This document shows, one piece after another, positions 50,546 through 59,204 of a stretch of 64,000 bases of DNA. The notes under the pieces were generated by a model. The model searched no databases. It had not been told where the DNA came from and saw only the letters and a list, made by a program, of their open reading frames with translations. Numbering within the stretch: position 1 is the stretch's first letter; every line of letters starts with the position of its first letter. Source of the stretch: Halorubrum amylolyticum (GTDB lineage Archaea; Halobacteriota; Halobacteria; Halobacteriales; Haloferacaceae); NCBI RefSeq assembly GCF_004114995.1, contig NZ_SDJP01000018.1, positions 1 to 64,000 of the forward strand, read 5' to 3'. The position numbers and the translations under genes were made by a program.

Positions 50546-51112
50546 CTATCTCTGCCCGTCACTCTCGGCGTCGACCTCGCGGACCGTCCGGACGAGCGCC
50601 TTTAGCGCCGCGTCGACCGCCTTCCGTTTCACCGCCGCGCGGTCGCCGTCGAGGACGAACCGCTCCGTGCGGACGAACGACTCCTCGGTTCCCCACGGCG
50701 CGGCGTAGGCCACGCCGACGTACACGAGTCCCACCGGCTTCTCCTCGGTGCCGCCGTCCGGTCCGGCGATCCCGGTCGTGGCGACCGCCCACGTCGTGTC
50801 GGCGCGGTCGCGCGCGCCCGCTGCCATCTGCTCGGCGACCGGCGCGCTCACGGCCCCTTCGGCGTCGAGCGCCTCGCGGGAGACCCCGAGCAGCTCGCGT
50901 TTGGCGGCGTACGCGTAGGTCACGAACCCGCGGTCGAAGTAGGCGCTCGCGCCCGGCACGTCGGTCACCCGCGACCCGACGAGCCCGCCCGTCAGCGACT
51001 CCGCGGTCGCGAGGGCCTCCCCGCGCTCGGTCAGCAGGTCGCCGAGCGTCTCCTCGACCGGCGCCGACTCGTCGGCTCCGTCGATTTTCGATTTCCGCCC
51101 GCGCTCGTCCAT
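50546..51112 (-). CDS. CinA-family nicotinamide-nucleotide amidase
   Basis: Protein of 188 aa, the CinA C-terminal domain alone. ATAESLTGGLVGSRVTDVPG and GFVTYAYAAKRELLGV and ATTGIAGPDGGTEEKPVGLV are its conserved blocks, including the catalytic Ser in AESLTGG. The enzyme deamidates NMN to nicotinate mononucleotide in NAD recycling, which suits the nearby NAD kinase. Confidence 0.87.
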   Translation of the reverse strand: MDERGRKSKIDGADESAPVEETLGDLLTERGEALATAESLTGGLVGSRVTDVPGASAYFDRGFVTYAYAAKRELLGVSREALDAEGAVSAPVAEQMAAGARDRADTTWAVATTGIAGPDGGTEEKPVGLVYVGVAYAAPWGTEESFVRTERFVLDGDRAAVKRKAVDAALKALVRTVREVDAESDGQR

Positions 51113-51171
51113 GCCCTCCCTGTGGCTCCCACGCCCGTGGGGTTTACGCTCGCCGCGGCGCAAACGCCGGC

Positions 51172-51858
51172 ATGACCGACTGGGACGATCGCTTCGCGTC
51201 CGGCGAGTACCCCCGCGCACCGGAGCCGTCGGCCGTGTTGCGCTCGTACGAACCCGCGATCCCCGACGGCCGCGCGCTCGACGTGGCCGCCGGCACCGGC
51301 CGCAACGCCGTCTACCTCGCCGAGGCGGGGTACGCGGTCGACGCCCTCGACGCCTCCCGCGAGGGGCTCTCCATCGTCCGCGAGCGCGCCGCGGAGCGCG
51401 GCGTTTCCGACCGAATCGAAACGGTGCAGGCCGACGCCTCGACGTACGGCTTCCCGGCGGAGACGTACGAACTGATCACGATGAGCTTCTTCCACGCGCT
51501 CGACCGCTTCGCCGACCTGACCGAGTCGCTCGCGTCCGGCGGATACCTGTTCGTCGAGGGACACCTGCGGTCGGCCGACGCGGCCCCCTCCGGTCCGAGC
51601 GACGACCGCTACCGGTTCGCCGCCAACGAGCTCCTCCGCGCCGGGCTCGGGCTGACCGTGCTGTACTACGACGAGACGACCGAGGAGCGTCCCGGCGACC
51701 ACCGCCGCGCGACCGCCCGGCTGCTGGCACGACGGTCGGCCGGCGGGCGGCAGACGTACCCGCCCCGTCCGGACGGGGCTGGTGAGGGGAAGGCGGATGG
51801 TGAGGTGGACGGAGACGGCGGATGGGACGACGAGGTCGCGGGGCGAACGGATGGCTGA
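51172..51858 (+). CDS. class I SAM-dependent methyltransferase
   Basis: Protein of 228 aa. MTDWDDRFASGEYPRAPEPS begins it; motif I is ALDVAAGTGRNAVYLAEAG (34-52) and acidic loop DALDAS follows. The arrangement is like TehB/tellurite-resistance-type methyltransferases. The last 30 residues are acidic and variable. The next gene overlaps its end by 8 bp. Confidence 0.82.
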   Translation: MTDWDDRFASGEYPRAPEPSAVLRSYEPAIPDGRALDVAAGTGRNAVYLAEAGYAVDALDASREGLSIVRERAAERGVSDRIETVQADASTYGFPAETYELITMSFFHALDRFADLTESLASGGYLFVEGHLRSADAAPSGPSDDRYRFAANELLRAGLGLTVLYYDETTEERPGDHRRATARLLARRSAGGRQTYPPRPDGAGEGKADGEVDGDGGWDDEVAGRTDG

Positions 51859-52462
51859 CGGCGACACGCCCGGCGCGGTCCTCCGGGGACTGGTCGCCGA
51901 GGCGGTCGGCGTCGAGGGAGACGACACGGGAGCGATCGCCGCCGACCTCGCCGAGCGCGGCGACGACCCGGGGCCGGCGGCCGAGCTCTCCTCGCTCGTC
52001 GGCGCGGGTGACGCCGTCGTCGGGATCGTGACTCGCGCCGATCCCGCCCTCGCGCGGCGGCTGCTGGAGAGCGGCGACGACGACCGCGGCGTGTCGACCG
52101 GGGGCGGAGACGACGAGAGTGCCGGGGGCGGAGACGACGAAAGTGCCGGGGGCGGAGACAACGAGGGCACTGGCAGCGCCGACGGCGGGACCGTCCGACT
52201 CGTGTTCGCCGGGCGGGCCGCGGACCGGCTGGTCGGCCCCTCGGGAACCGTGATCCGGTCGATCCTCGCCGAACACGGGATCGACGCGTACCGCTACGAG
52301 GGCGACGCTCCGATCGGCGTGCTCCTCGTCGACGACCGGGCCGTCGTCGGGCTGTTCGACGAGCGCGGGCTCGCCGCGCTGCTGTGGTCGGACGCCCCCG
52401 CAATCCGTGAGTGGGCGGCCGCGACCTGCCGGCGCTACCTCTCGGCGGCCGACCCCGTGTGA
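51851..52462 (+). CDS. FilR1/TrmB-sensor-like protein without HTH
   Basis: Protein of 203 aa. The C-terminal part (about 115-203), TVRLVFAGRAADRLVGPSGT, AYRYEGDAPIGVLLVDDRAV and the WAAATCRRYLSAADPV ending, resembles the sensor domain of haloarchaeal TrmB/FilR1-type regulators, but there is no N-terminal HTH. The middle has a GGGDDESA tandem repeat. It may be a ligand-binding fragment acting with another protein. It overlaps the methyltransferase gene by 8 bp. Confidence 0.55.
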   Translation: MADGDTPGAVLRGLVAEAVGVEGDDTGAIAADLAERGDDPGPAAELSSLVGAGDAVVGIVTRADPALARRLLESGDDDRGVSTGGGDDESAGGGDDESAGGGDNEGTGSADGGTVRLVFAGRAADRLVGPSGTVIRSILAEHGIDAYRYEGDAPIGVLLVDDRAVVGLFDERGLAALLWSDAPAIREWAAATCRRYLSAADPV

Positions 52463-52538
52463 CGCGCTCGCGGTGCGAGGCCGCGCGGGCATCACCGCGC
52501 GCCGCATCGCTTTTGGACGCACCCCGCGAAGGGGAGGT

Positions 52539-52808
52539 ATGAAGGCCCTGCTGCTGTTGGTCGCCGGAATCGGTGGACTGGTCCAGACGCTCGTTCCGCG
52601 GGCGGTCGTCCGCGCGTGGACGAGGGCGCTGTATCGGAACGCCGGGGAGGCGGAGCCACGCGAGTGGGTGCACGTCGCCGCGCGCGCCGAGGGCGCGGTG
52701 ATCGTGCTCGCCGCGCTCGTCGGGCTGTACGGCGTCGCGACCGCCGAAGACGAGGCGTCCGGAGAGGTGGCCGCCGACGGCGATGCCGTCGCCGCCGTCG
52801 ACGAATAG
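52539..52808 (+). CDS. small membrane protein, unknown function
   Basis: Protein of 89 aa with helices at about 1-19 and 49-70 and an acidic C-terminus. GIGGLVQTLVPRAVVRAWTR and EPREWVHVAARAEGAVIVLA look conserved rather than random. A GGAGG lies a few bases before ATG 52539. No family is assigned. Confidence 0.55.
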   Translation: MKALLLLVAGIGGLVQTLVPRAVVRAWTRALYRNAGEAEPREWVHVAARAEGAVIVLAALVGLYGVATAEDEASGEVAADGDAVAAVDE

Positions 52809-52858
52809 GCCGGCTCCGAGCGCCGTCGTCTGCTGGTCCACCCGAACGTATTTCCACG

Positions 52859-54061
52859 ATGTCGTGGTACTGTCTGGCAATGCCGGGGTCGTCCCTTCGC
52901 CCGCGCGGCGATCGCGAGTCGGCCGTCAGGGTGTTACACGTCGACGACGAGCAGTCCTTCCTCGACCTCGCGGCCACCTACCTCGAACGGATCGACGACG
53001 CCTTCGAGGTCCGGTCGGAGACGGACGTGGACGCCGCGCTCGACGTCGTCGAGTCCGAGCCGATCGACTGCGTCGTCAGCGACTACGAGATGCCCGGAAC
53101 CGACGGGCTGGCGTTCCTCGACCGCGTCCGCGAGCGCGACCCGACGGTACCGTTCGTGCTGTTCACCGGGAAGGGGAGCGAGGAGATCGCCAGCGAGGCG
53201 ATCTCCGCGGGGGTCACCGACTACATCCAGAAGCATTCCGGCACCGACCAGTACACGGTACTCGTGAACCGGGTCCGGAACGCGGTCGATCAGGCCCGCT
53301 CGCGGGCGGCGCTGGCGGCGAGCCAAGAGCGGCTCTCGCGCTTCATCGAGCAGTCGCCGCTCGGGACGATCGAGTTCGACGAGGGGTTCCGGATCGTCCG
53401 GGCGAACCCGGCCGCCGAGGAGATCTTGGGGTACTCGGAGGAGGAGCTCGTCGGCGAAACGTGGGCCCGGTTCGTCCCCGAGGACGCTCACCGCCACGTC
53501 GCCGGGCTCGAACGCCGCCTCCTCTCGGACAAGGGGGGATACCGGAGCGTCAACGAGAACCTGCGCGCCGACGGCAAACGAATCCGCTGCGCGTGGCACA
53601 ACCAAGTGGTGACCGACGACGACGGCGAGGTGATCCGCGTCTTCTCGCAGTTCGAGGACGTCACCGAACGGGCGGACCGCAAGCGGCGGCTCGAACGGAC
53701 GAACGCCGTCGTGTCGACGGTCCTCGACGCGCTCCCGGTCGGGGTTCTCGTCGAGGACGCCGACAGGCGGGTGATCCGCGTCAACCGCCACCTGTACGAC
53801 CTCTTCGAGATCGACGGAGACCCGTCCGCGGCGACCGGTCGGGACTGCGCGCGGTTCGCCGCCGAGATGAGCGAGCTGTTCGACGACCCCGAGTCCTTCG
53901 TCGAACGGATCGAGGCGGTCGTCGACGCGCGACGCCCCGTCGACGACGAGCGGCTCGACCGCGCCGACGGCAGCGCCCTCCTGCGGACGTACCGCCCGGT
54001 CGACCTACCGGACGGGTACGGGCACCTGTGGGTCTACCGCGACGCGGCCGGCGGGCGGTAG
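52859..54061 (+). CDS. receiver protein with two PAS domains
   Basis: Protein of 400 aa. The receiver (23-137) has phospho-acceptor Asp75 in VVSDYEMPG and the LFTGKGSEEIASEAISAGVT block shared with the protein at 35593. PAS domains follow at about 155-270 (GTIEFDEGFRIVRANPAAEE, ending FSQFEDVTERADRKRR) and 285-395 (LPVGVLVEDADRRVIRVNRH). There is no kinase or DNA-binding domain. ATG 52880 is an alternative start seven codons in. It probably works in a phosphorelay with orphan kinases. Confidence 0.8.
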   Translation: MSWYCLAMPGSSLRPRGDRESAVRVLHVDDEQSFLDLAATYLERIDDAFEVRSETDVDAALDVVESEPIDCVVSDYEMPGTDGLAFLDRVRERDPTVPFVLFTGKGSEEIASEAISAGVTDYIQKHSGTDQYTVLVNRVRNAVDQARSRAALAASQERLSRFIEQSPLGTIEFDEGFRIVRANPAAEEILGYSEEELVGETWARFVPEDAHRHVAGLERRLLSDKGGYRSVNENLRADGKRIRCAWHNQVVTDDDGEVIRVFSQFEDVTERADRKRRLERTNAVVSTVLDALPVGVLVEDADRRVIRVNRHLYDLFEIDGDPSAATGRDCARFAAEMSELFDDPESFVERIEAVVDARRPVDDERLDRADGSALLRTYRPVDLPDGYGHLWVYRDAAGGR

Positions 54062-54134
54062 GCGGCCGGTCGCCGCCGGGACGCGGTGCGGGGGGACAGA
54101 TCGCGCCACGCCGCGCGGCCGCGGAACGCGACGG

Positions 54135-54932
54135 TCACGCGAGCCCCTCGATCGCGCGTGCCGCGTCGAGCACCTCGTCGTGGAGGTCCCCGTTCGAGAC
54201 GACGAGCCCCGTCGAGTCGTGTCGCCAGCGGTTCCCTTCCAAGTCCGTCGCTTTCCCCCCTGCCTGTCGGACCATGAACACGCCCGCGACGGAGTCCCAC
54301 GGGTTCGCTCGGAGGTTCGAGAGGGTCCCTTCCAGCCCGCCCGCGGCGACGGTCGGCAGCACGACCTGCGCGGCGCCGAGGCGACGCAGGTCGCTGAACC
54401 GCCGAACGATCGCCTCGCAGGCGGCGGCGTACTCGTCGCGAGAGTCGAAGTCCCACCACAGCGTCGGGTCGACCGTCGCTCGCCGCGGGTCCGACACGTC
54501 GCTGACGCGCATCGGCTCGCCGTTGCGGTACGCGCCGTCCGCGTCGGCAGTGTACACGTCGCCCAAGGCGGGCGCGACGGTGGCCGCGGCGACCGGCTCG
54601 CCGTCGACGACGGCCGCGACCGCGGTCCCCCACACGCGGATGTCCCGGACGTAGTTGTTGGTGCCGTCGATCGGGTCGATCACCCACGCCGCGCCCGCTT
54701 CGGGGACGGTCTTGCGCTCGTCCTCCTCCTCGCCCACGACCGCGTCGTCCGGGAACGTCTCGCGGATCGCCTCGATCACGGTGCGCTGGGCCGCCCGGTC
54801 CGCCTCGGTCACCACGTCGTCCTCGCCTTTGGTCTCGACGTCGATGTCGCTCCGGAACCGGTCGTTCGCGACCCGCGCGCCGGCCCGCGCCGCGCGCTCG
54901 GCGACGGCGGCGCGCTCGTCTGTGTCGACCAT
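54135..54932 (-). CDS. inositol monophosphatase family protein
   Basis: Protein of 265 aa. Metal-site motifs are GEEEDE, DPIDGTNNYVRD and NPWDSVAGVFMVRQAGGKAT, in IMPase order. In archaea members act as inositol-1-phosphatase or fructose-1,6-bisphosphatase; the sequence does not decide. ATG 54932 follows a TATAAACG-like stretch on the minus strand (about 54955-54964) at promoter distance. Confidence 0.88.
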   Translation of the reverse strand: MVDTDERAAVAERAARAGARVANDRFRSDIDVETKGEDDVVTEADRAAQRTVIEAIRETFPDDAVVGEEEDERKTVPEAGAAWVIDPIDGTNNYVRDIRVWGTAVAAVVDGEPVAAATVAPALGDVYTADADGAYRNGEPMRVSDVSDPRRATVDPTLWWDFDSRDEYAAACEAIVRRFSDLRRLGAAQVVLPTVAAGGLEGTLSNLRANPWDSVAGVFMVRQAGGKATDLEGNRWRHDSTGLVVSNGDLHDEVLDAARAIEGLA

Positions 54933-55052
54933 GGGCACGCTCCGACCGCCGGACGCGTATAAACGTCGATCCGGAGAGCGGCGGAGCGGCAAATGATTAA
55001 CTCGATTCCGAATCCGAGTACACTTAAGTGCGTCCGGAACGGACTGGCGCGT

Positions 55053-55310
55053 ATGAAACCAGAGGAGGCGGTCCGACAGCTCGAGTACGCAATCGACGCC
55101 TCGATCGACGAGACCGGACGGCGCACGGCCGCCGGTTACCGCCCCACCTTCGAGCGCGTCGCCGACCGAGCCGGCGGGGACGCCGTGTACGCGCTCGCCG
55201 GCGCGCTGGCCGACGAGGTGGTCGCGGGCGACCGGCCGACGCCGGCCGAGGCGGACGCGACCGCCGAGCGCGTGCTCGGCGACCTGGCGTACACCGACGG
55301 CGGCGAGTAG
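55053..55310 (+). CDS. conserved small helical protein
   Basis: Protein of 85 aa, MKPEEAVRQLEYAIDASIDE at the start, all helical and acidic, with a repeated A-rich helix DEVVAGDRPTPAEADATAER. A promoter-like CTTAAG lies about 27 nt upstream (55022-55028). It has the look of a conserved haloarchaeal domain of unknown role and converges on purM. Confidence 0.55.
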   Translation: MKPEEAVRQLEYAIDASIDETGRRTAAGYRPTFERVADRAGGDAVYALAGALADEVVAGDRPTPAEADATAERVLGDLAYTDGGE

Positions 55311-55373
55311 GATCAACGCGGTCCGCCGGTCTCCCGGGCCGAACGAGCGCGGCGGCCGTCGGACGTTTCGAAA

Positions 55374-56462
55374 CTACAGCACCAGTCCTCGGACAGCGAC
55401 GCTCCCGTCATCTCCGTCTCCGTCGCTCCCGTCCCCATTCCCGTCGCTCCCGTCCCCATTCCCGTCGCCCTCCTCCACGCGCCCGATCACGCGCCCGTCG
55501 GTCTCGGCGGCCAACGACGCGGCCGCGTCGGGGTCGACGGCGGCGACGAAGCCGGTCCCCATGTTGAACGTCCGGTACATCTCCCCGTCGGAGACGCCCC
55601 CCTCCGACTGCACGAACTCGAAGACTGGCTGGGGGTCGAAGGCGTCCTCGACGACGTAGCGGTTCGCACCGAGCCGCGTCAGGTTGGTCCACCCGCCGCC
55701 GGTGACGTGGGCCGCGCCGCGCACGCCGTGCTCGCGCATCGGGTCGAGCAGGTCGGTGTAGATCCGGGTGGGCTCTAGGAGCGCCTCGCCGACCGTCTCG
55801 TACCCCTCGAACGGGCAGGGGTCGGCGTACTCGTGGTCGCGGGTCGCGGCCTCCCGCGCGAGTGTGAGTCCGTTGGAGTGGATTCCCGAGGAACGCCAGC
55901 CGACGAGGGCGTCGCCCGGCCACGCCTCGCCGTCGAAGACCGCGTCTTTCGTGGCGAGCCCGGCGCAGGTGCCGGCCAGATCGAGGCCTTTGATCACGTC
56001 GGGCATCACCGCGGTCTCGCCGCCGACGAGCTCCATGTCGGCGAGCTCGGCGCCGCGCGCGAGCCCCTCGCCGACCTGCTCGGCGAACCGCTCGTCCGGC
56101 TCGTCGACCGCGAGGTAGTCGACGAACGCGACGGGGCGGACGCCGGCGGCGACCAGGTCGTTGACGTTCATCGCGATGCAGTCGACCCCGACCGTCGAGT
56201 AGTCGCCGAGCGCCTCGGCGACGAGGAGCTTCGTCCCGACGCCGTCGGTCGCCAGCGCGAGGTAGCGGTCGCCGATGTCGAGCAGGCCGGCGTAGTCGCC
56301 CTCGCCCTCGCCGACCGCGCCGATCAGCGCCGCGGTCGCCGCCTCGCTGGCGTCGATGTCGACGCCGGCGTCCGCGTAGGTGAGTTCGGCTCCGTCGTCG
56401 CCCGTCGGTTCCCTCTCGCCCCCGCTCGCGTCTCCGTCGTCTCCGCCGTCGCCTTCGGTCAT
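55374..56462 (-). CDS. purM: phosphoribosylformylglycinamidine cyclo-ligase (PurM)
   Basis: Enzyme of 362 aa in purine synthesis that forms AIR. The AIR synthase core ALATDGVGTKLLVAEALGDY, GVDCIAMNVNDLVAAGVRPV, GWRSSGIHSNGLTL and NMGTGFVAAVDP are all there. A 30-residue acidic N-terminus and a Gly/Asp/Asn/Ser repeat near the C-terminus (NGDGSDGNGDGSD) are additions. It converges on the 85-aa helical gene. Confidence 0.93.
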   Translation of the reverse strand: MTEGDGGDDGDASGGEREPTGDDGAELTYADAGVDIDASEAATAALIGAVGEGEGDYAGLLDIGDRYLALATDGVGTKLLVAEALGDYSTVGVDCIAMNVNDLVAAGVRPVAFVDYLAVDEPDERFAEQVGEGLARGAELADMELVGGETAVMPDVIKGLDLAGTCAGLATKDAVFDGEAWPGDALVGWRSSGIHSNGLTLAREAATRDHEYADPCPFEGYETVGEALLEPTRIYTDLLDPMREHGVRGAAHVTGGGWTNLTRLGANRYVVEDAFDPQPVFEFVQSEGGVSDGEMYRTFNMGTGFVAAVDPDAAASLAAETDGRVIGRVEEGDGNGDGSDGNGDGSDGDGDDGSVAVRGLVL

Positions 56463-56554
56463 GTGTGTCGAGGGACGCCCGCGGAGCAAAAGCGCACCGT
56501 TCCCGCGGAGGCGGTGGGGAGCAATAGTGTCGGCGGCGTCCGACGACGCCCGCC

Positions 56555-56629
56555 TCAGAACGGCCCGCCTCAGAACGGCCCGCCTCAGAACGGCCCGCCT
56601 CAGAACGGCCCGCCTCAGAACGGCCCGCC
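56555..56629. repeat. 5 x 15-bp tandem repeat covering the M50 stop codon
   Basis: Five perfect copies of TCAGAACGGCCCGCC. On the minus strand each encodes Gly-Gly-Pro-Phe-stop. The innermost copy (56615-56629) is the real end of the M50 gene; four more follow beyond the stop. Confidence 0.92.
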
Positions 56630-57283
56630 GAAGCCGAGCCCGACGACGAACACGAGCCCGATCGTGAGCAGGACGGAGAGGGCGAAGAAGGCGACCCACA
56701 CCGCCTTGCTCCACCCGATCACGGTCTTCCCGTCGAGGGGGCCGTACGGGATCAGGTTGAACGCCGCGAGGAAGACGTTGATCGCGATCCCGCGGGAGCC
56801 GATCAGCGTGACCACCGGGCTCCCGATGACCGGACCGAGCAGCAGCGCCGGCAGGAACACGAGCGTGAGCAGGAGGTTGACGACCGGCCCCGCCAGCGCG
56901 ATGTGGCCGTGCTCCTCGGGCGTCAGCCGGCCGCGGTGGTGGACCGCGCCCGGCGCGGCGAAGATGAACCCGAGGAGCGAACTCATCACGGCCAGAAACA
57001 GCATCCCATTGTCCGCCCGGAACTCGGCCACTTGGTCGTAGTGGACCGCGACGACCTTGTGCGCGATCTCGTGGAGGAGGAACGCGACGCCCGCCGTGAG
57101 CAGGCCGACCAGAAGCGGCGGGACGACGCCCGCCGCGAGCAGCCGATCGACGCCGGCGGTGCCGTTCACGAAGAAGAACGTGAACGCGACGCCGAGCGCG
57201 AGCCACGCGACCAGCAGGTCGCGGATCTCGGTCCCGCTGAAGTAGAGGCCGGCGATCCGGCGACCCTGAAGAGTTTCACTCAT
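56615..57283 (-). CDS. M50-family (site-2-type) membrane metalloprotease
   Basis: Membrane protein of 222 aa with six or so helices. The zinc motif HEIAHK (HExxH) lies near residue 82 in GVAFLLHEIAHKVVAVHYDQ and the second ligand motif NLIPYGPLDGK near 187. No PDZ or CBS domain is attached, as in the short archaeal members. Such proteases cut transmembrane anchors of regulators. It lies 25 bp downstream of the TraB-family gene on the same strand. Its 3' end is a 15-bp repeat. Confidence 0.87.
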   Translation of the reverse strand: MSETLQGRRIAGLYFSGTEIRDLLVAWLALGVAFTFFFVNGTAGVDRLLAAGVVPPLLVGLLTAGVAFLLHEIAHKVVAVHYDQVAEFRADNGMLFLAVMSSLLGFIFAAPGAVHHRGRLTPEEHGHIALAGPVVNLLLTLVFLPALLLGPVIGSPVVTLIGSRGIAINVFLAAFNLIPYGPLDGKTVIGWSKAVWVAFFALSVLLTIGLVFVVGLGFGGPF

Positions 57284-57308
57284 GCGTCCAACCACCTGAA
57301 ACGGTCGG

Positions 57309-59096
57309 TCATGCGCCACCCGTGATCGCGCTCCGGACCAGCTCTGCGCCGGTGCTCGCCCCGTCGATCAACAGCCGTCCCACCTCGTCGACGCCCCCCA
57401 CGTCGCCGAACATCGCGGGGATGACGTACACCGCGAACAGGAAGCTCGCGACGATGCTCCCGATGTTCGTCATCGCGACCACAACGATGAGCTTGAACAG
57501 CGGCACGTCGAGCATGGCGGAGACCAGCTCCGAGGGCGACTGCGTCTCGTCGGAGAGCAGTTCGTTGAGCCGCCCGATGTCGCCGACGTTCACCGTCAGG
57601 CTCCGGAGTTCGACGTAGCCGGTGAACCAGCCGGGCGCGAGCATCGGGTTGATCGAGGTCATCCACGCGACGGCGCCGCCGACGCCGGCGGAGGTCCAAC
57701 GCGCGCCGGCGAGCTTCGCGAACGCGAACGCGAACGCACCGTTGATGAGGAACCACGCGCCGAACAGCCGGAACAGGAACGCGTTCTCCACGCCGGCGAG
57801 TGCGAGCAGGACGAAGAAGCCGACGAAGCCGACGGTGATCGCGTAGCCGATCGCCTTCTTCCACGGGAGCCCGCGCCCGCGCTCCTTCCCGACGAGGTCC
57901 TCCATCGGCGGGAGCGACGCGGGATTCGCGAGGTACCCCTCGATCCCCACGCGGTGGCCCGCGCCGACGATGGCGACCACGTCGTAGCCGGCCTCGCGGA
58001 GGGCGACGAGCCGGTGGGCGATGAACGCGTCGCGCTCGTCGATGAGCGCCTCGGCGCCGCCGGGGGAGAACTGCCGGAACTCCTCCATCATCATCGTCAC
58101 CACGTCGGTGTCGGTCAGGTCCTCCATCCCCAGCTCCTCGATCCCGCCGTGTTCGGGCTCGCTGGTTCCCCGCCCGACGACGCTCATCGCGAGCGACGCG
58201 AACACGCCGAGGGTTAAGCCGAGCGAGATCCCGAGCCCGAGGCTCCCGACCGCCGTCACGGCGAAGCCGCCGAGGTACGTCGCGACGACCCCGTCGAGCG
58301 CGCCGACCGCGGCGGCGGCGATCCCGGACGCGACGCCCAGTATCGCCGCGGCGTAGAGGCGTCCGTCGGGCGAGAGCGAGACCTTCCCGACCTGATCGAC
58401 GACGATCGCGGCCGCGACCGCGGCGAGCACGCCGCCAGTGACGCTCGTCAGCAGCGCGTCGGTGACCCCGACGCTGCCGCCGAAGAGCCCGATCACCGGG
58501 CCGGCGAGAACCCCGACGAACAGGCCGACCAACACGCCGACCACGCGGGAGTCGGTGACGCCGAACGCGAGCCCCCCCACCATCCGCAGCTTCTCCGTGA
58601 CCGACATCCGGGCCCAGAAGCGCTGGATCGTCGTCTGGATGTCGCGGTCGACTAACGCCACGTCGATGCCGAGCCCCTCCGCCACGTCGATGGCGGCGCG
58701 CATGTCGGCGCCCGGCTCGATGTCGAACCGGTCGCCGAGCTGGGTCTGGACGTACGAGAGCATCCAGTACGCGAGGAACTGGAAGACGGTGTTGCCCCGC
58801 AGCAGGTCGCCCGCGTCGAGGTCGTCGGGGCTCTCGCCGTTCATCTGTCGGTACCGGCCCTCGTCGAGTTCGACGGCGACCACGTCGGGTCGCTCGCGCT
58901 CGATCGTCTCCTCGACTTCGTCGACCGACCGCTCGGAGACGTGTGCGGTTCCGACGACCGTCACGGAGCCGGACTCGTCGCCGGGGGGCGACCCGTCCGC
59001 GGCATCGGGACCGCCGCCGGCGCCGGTGCCCGCGGCCGGGTCGATCGCCGTCGGGGGCGGGGACGCGTCGTCGGCTCCCCGTGGCGTCTCTGTCAT
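57309..59096 (-). CDS. TraB-family membrane protein
   Basis: Protein of 595 aa. The N-terminal part (about 40-200) is the TraB/GumN-type fold with VTVVGTAHVSERSVDEVEET, VVAVELDEGRYRQMN and VGAGHRVGIEGYL later; eight or more hydrophobic helices occupy the middle and C-terminal thirds. TraB-type proteins include the Enterococcus pheromone shutdown protein and predicted membrane peptidases. Pairing with M50 and divergence from a membrane winged-helix gene suggest a joint membrane-quality or signalling role. Confidence 0.8.
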   Translation of the reverse strand: MTETPRGADDASPPPTAIDPAAGTGAGGGPDAADGSPPGDESGSVTVVGTAHVSERSVDEVEETIERERPDVVAVELDEGRYRQMNGESPDDLDAGDLLRGNTVFQFLAYWMLSYVQTQLGDRFDIEPGADMRAAIDVAEGLGIDVALVDRDIQTTIQRFWARMSVTEKLRMVGGLAFGVTDSRVVGVLVGLFVGVLAGPVIGLFGGSVGVTDALLTSVTGGVLAAVAAAIVVDQVGKVSLSPDGRLYAAAILGVASGIAAAAVGALDGVVATYLGGFAVTAVGSLGLGISLGLTLGVFASLAMSVVGRGTSEPEHGGIEELGMEDLTDTDVVTMMMEEFRQFSPGGAEALIDERDAFIAHRLVALREAGYDVVAIVGAGHRVGIEGYLANPASLPPMEDLVGKERGRGLPWKKAIGYAITVGFVGFFVLLALAGVENAFLFRLFGAWFLINGAFAFAFAKLAGARWTSAGVGGAVAWMTSINPMLAPGWFTGYVELRSLTVNVGDIGRLNELLSDETQSPSELVSAMLDVPLFKLIVVVAMTNIGSIVASFLFAVYVIPAMFGDVGGVDEVGRLLIDGASTGAELVRSAITGGA

Positions 59097-59204
59097 TGCC
59101 ACGACGTACTCCGTCGCCGCGTTTAGGGTTTGTGAGTCGGTGACCACGCGTCGCCGCCTCGGCGATCCAACAAATTTGTATTCTCAGGGGGCGGAGGGGC
59201 TGGC

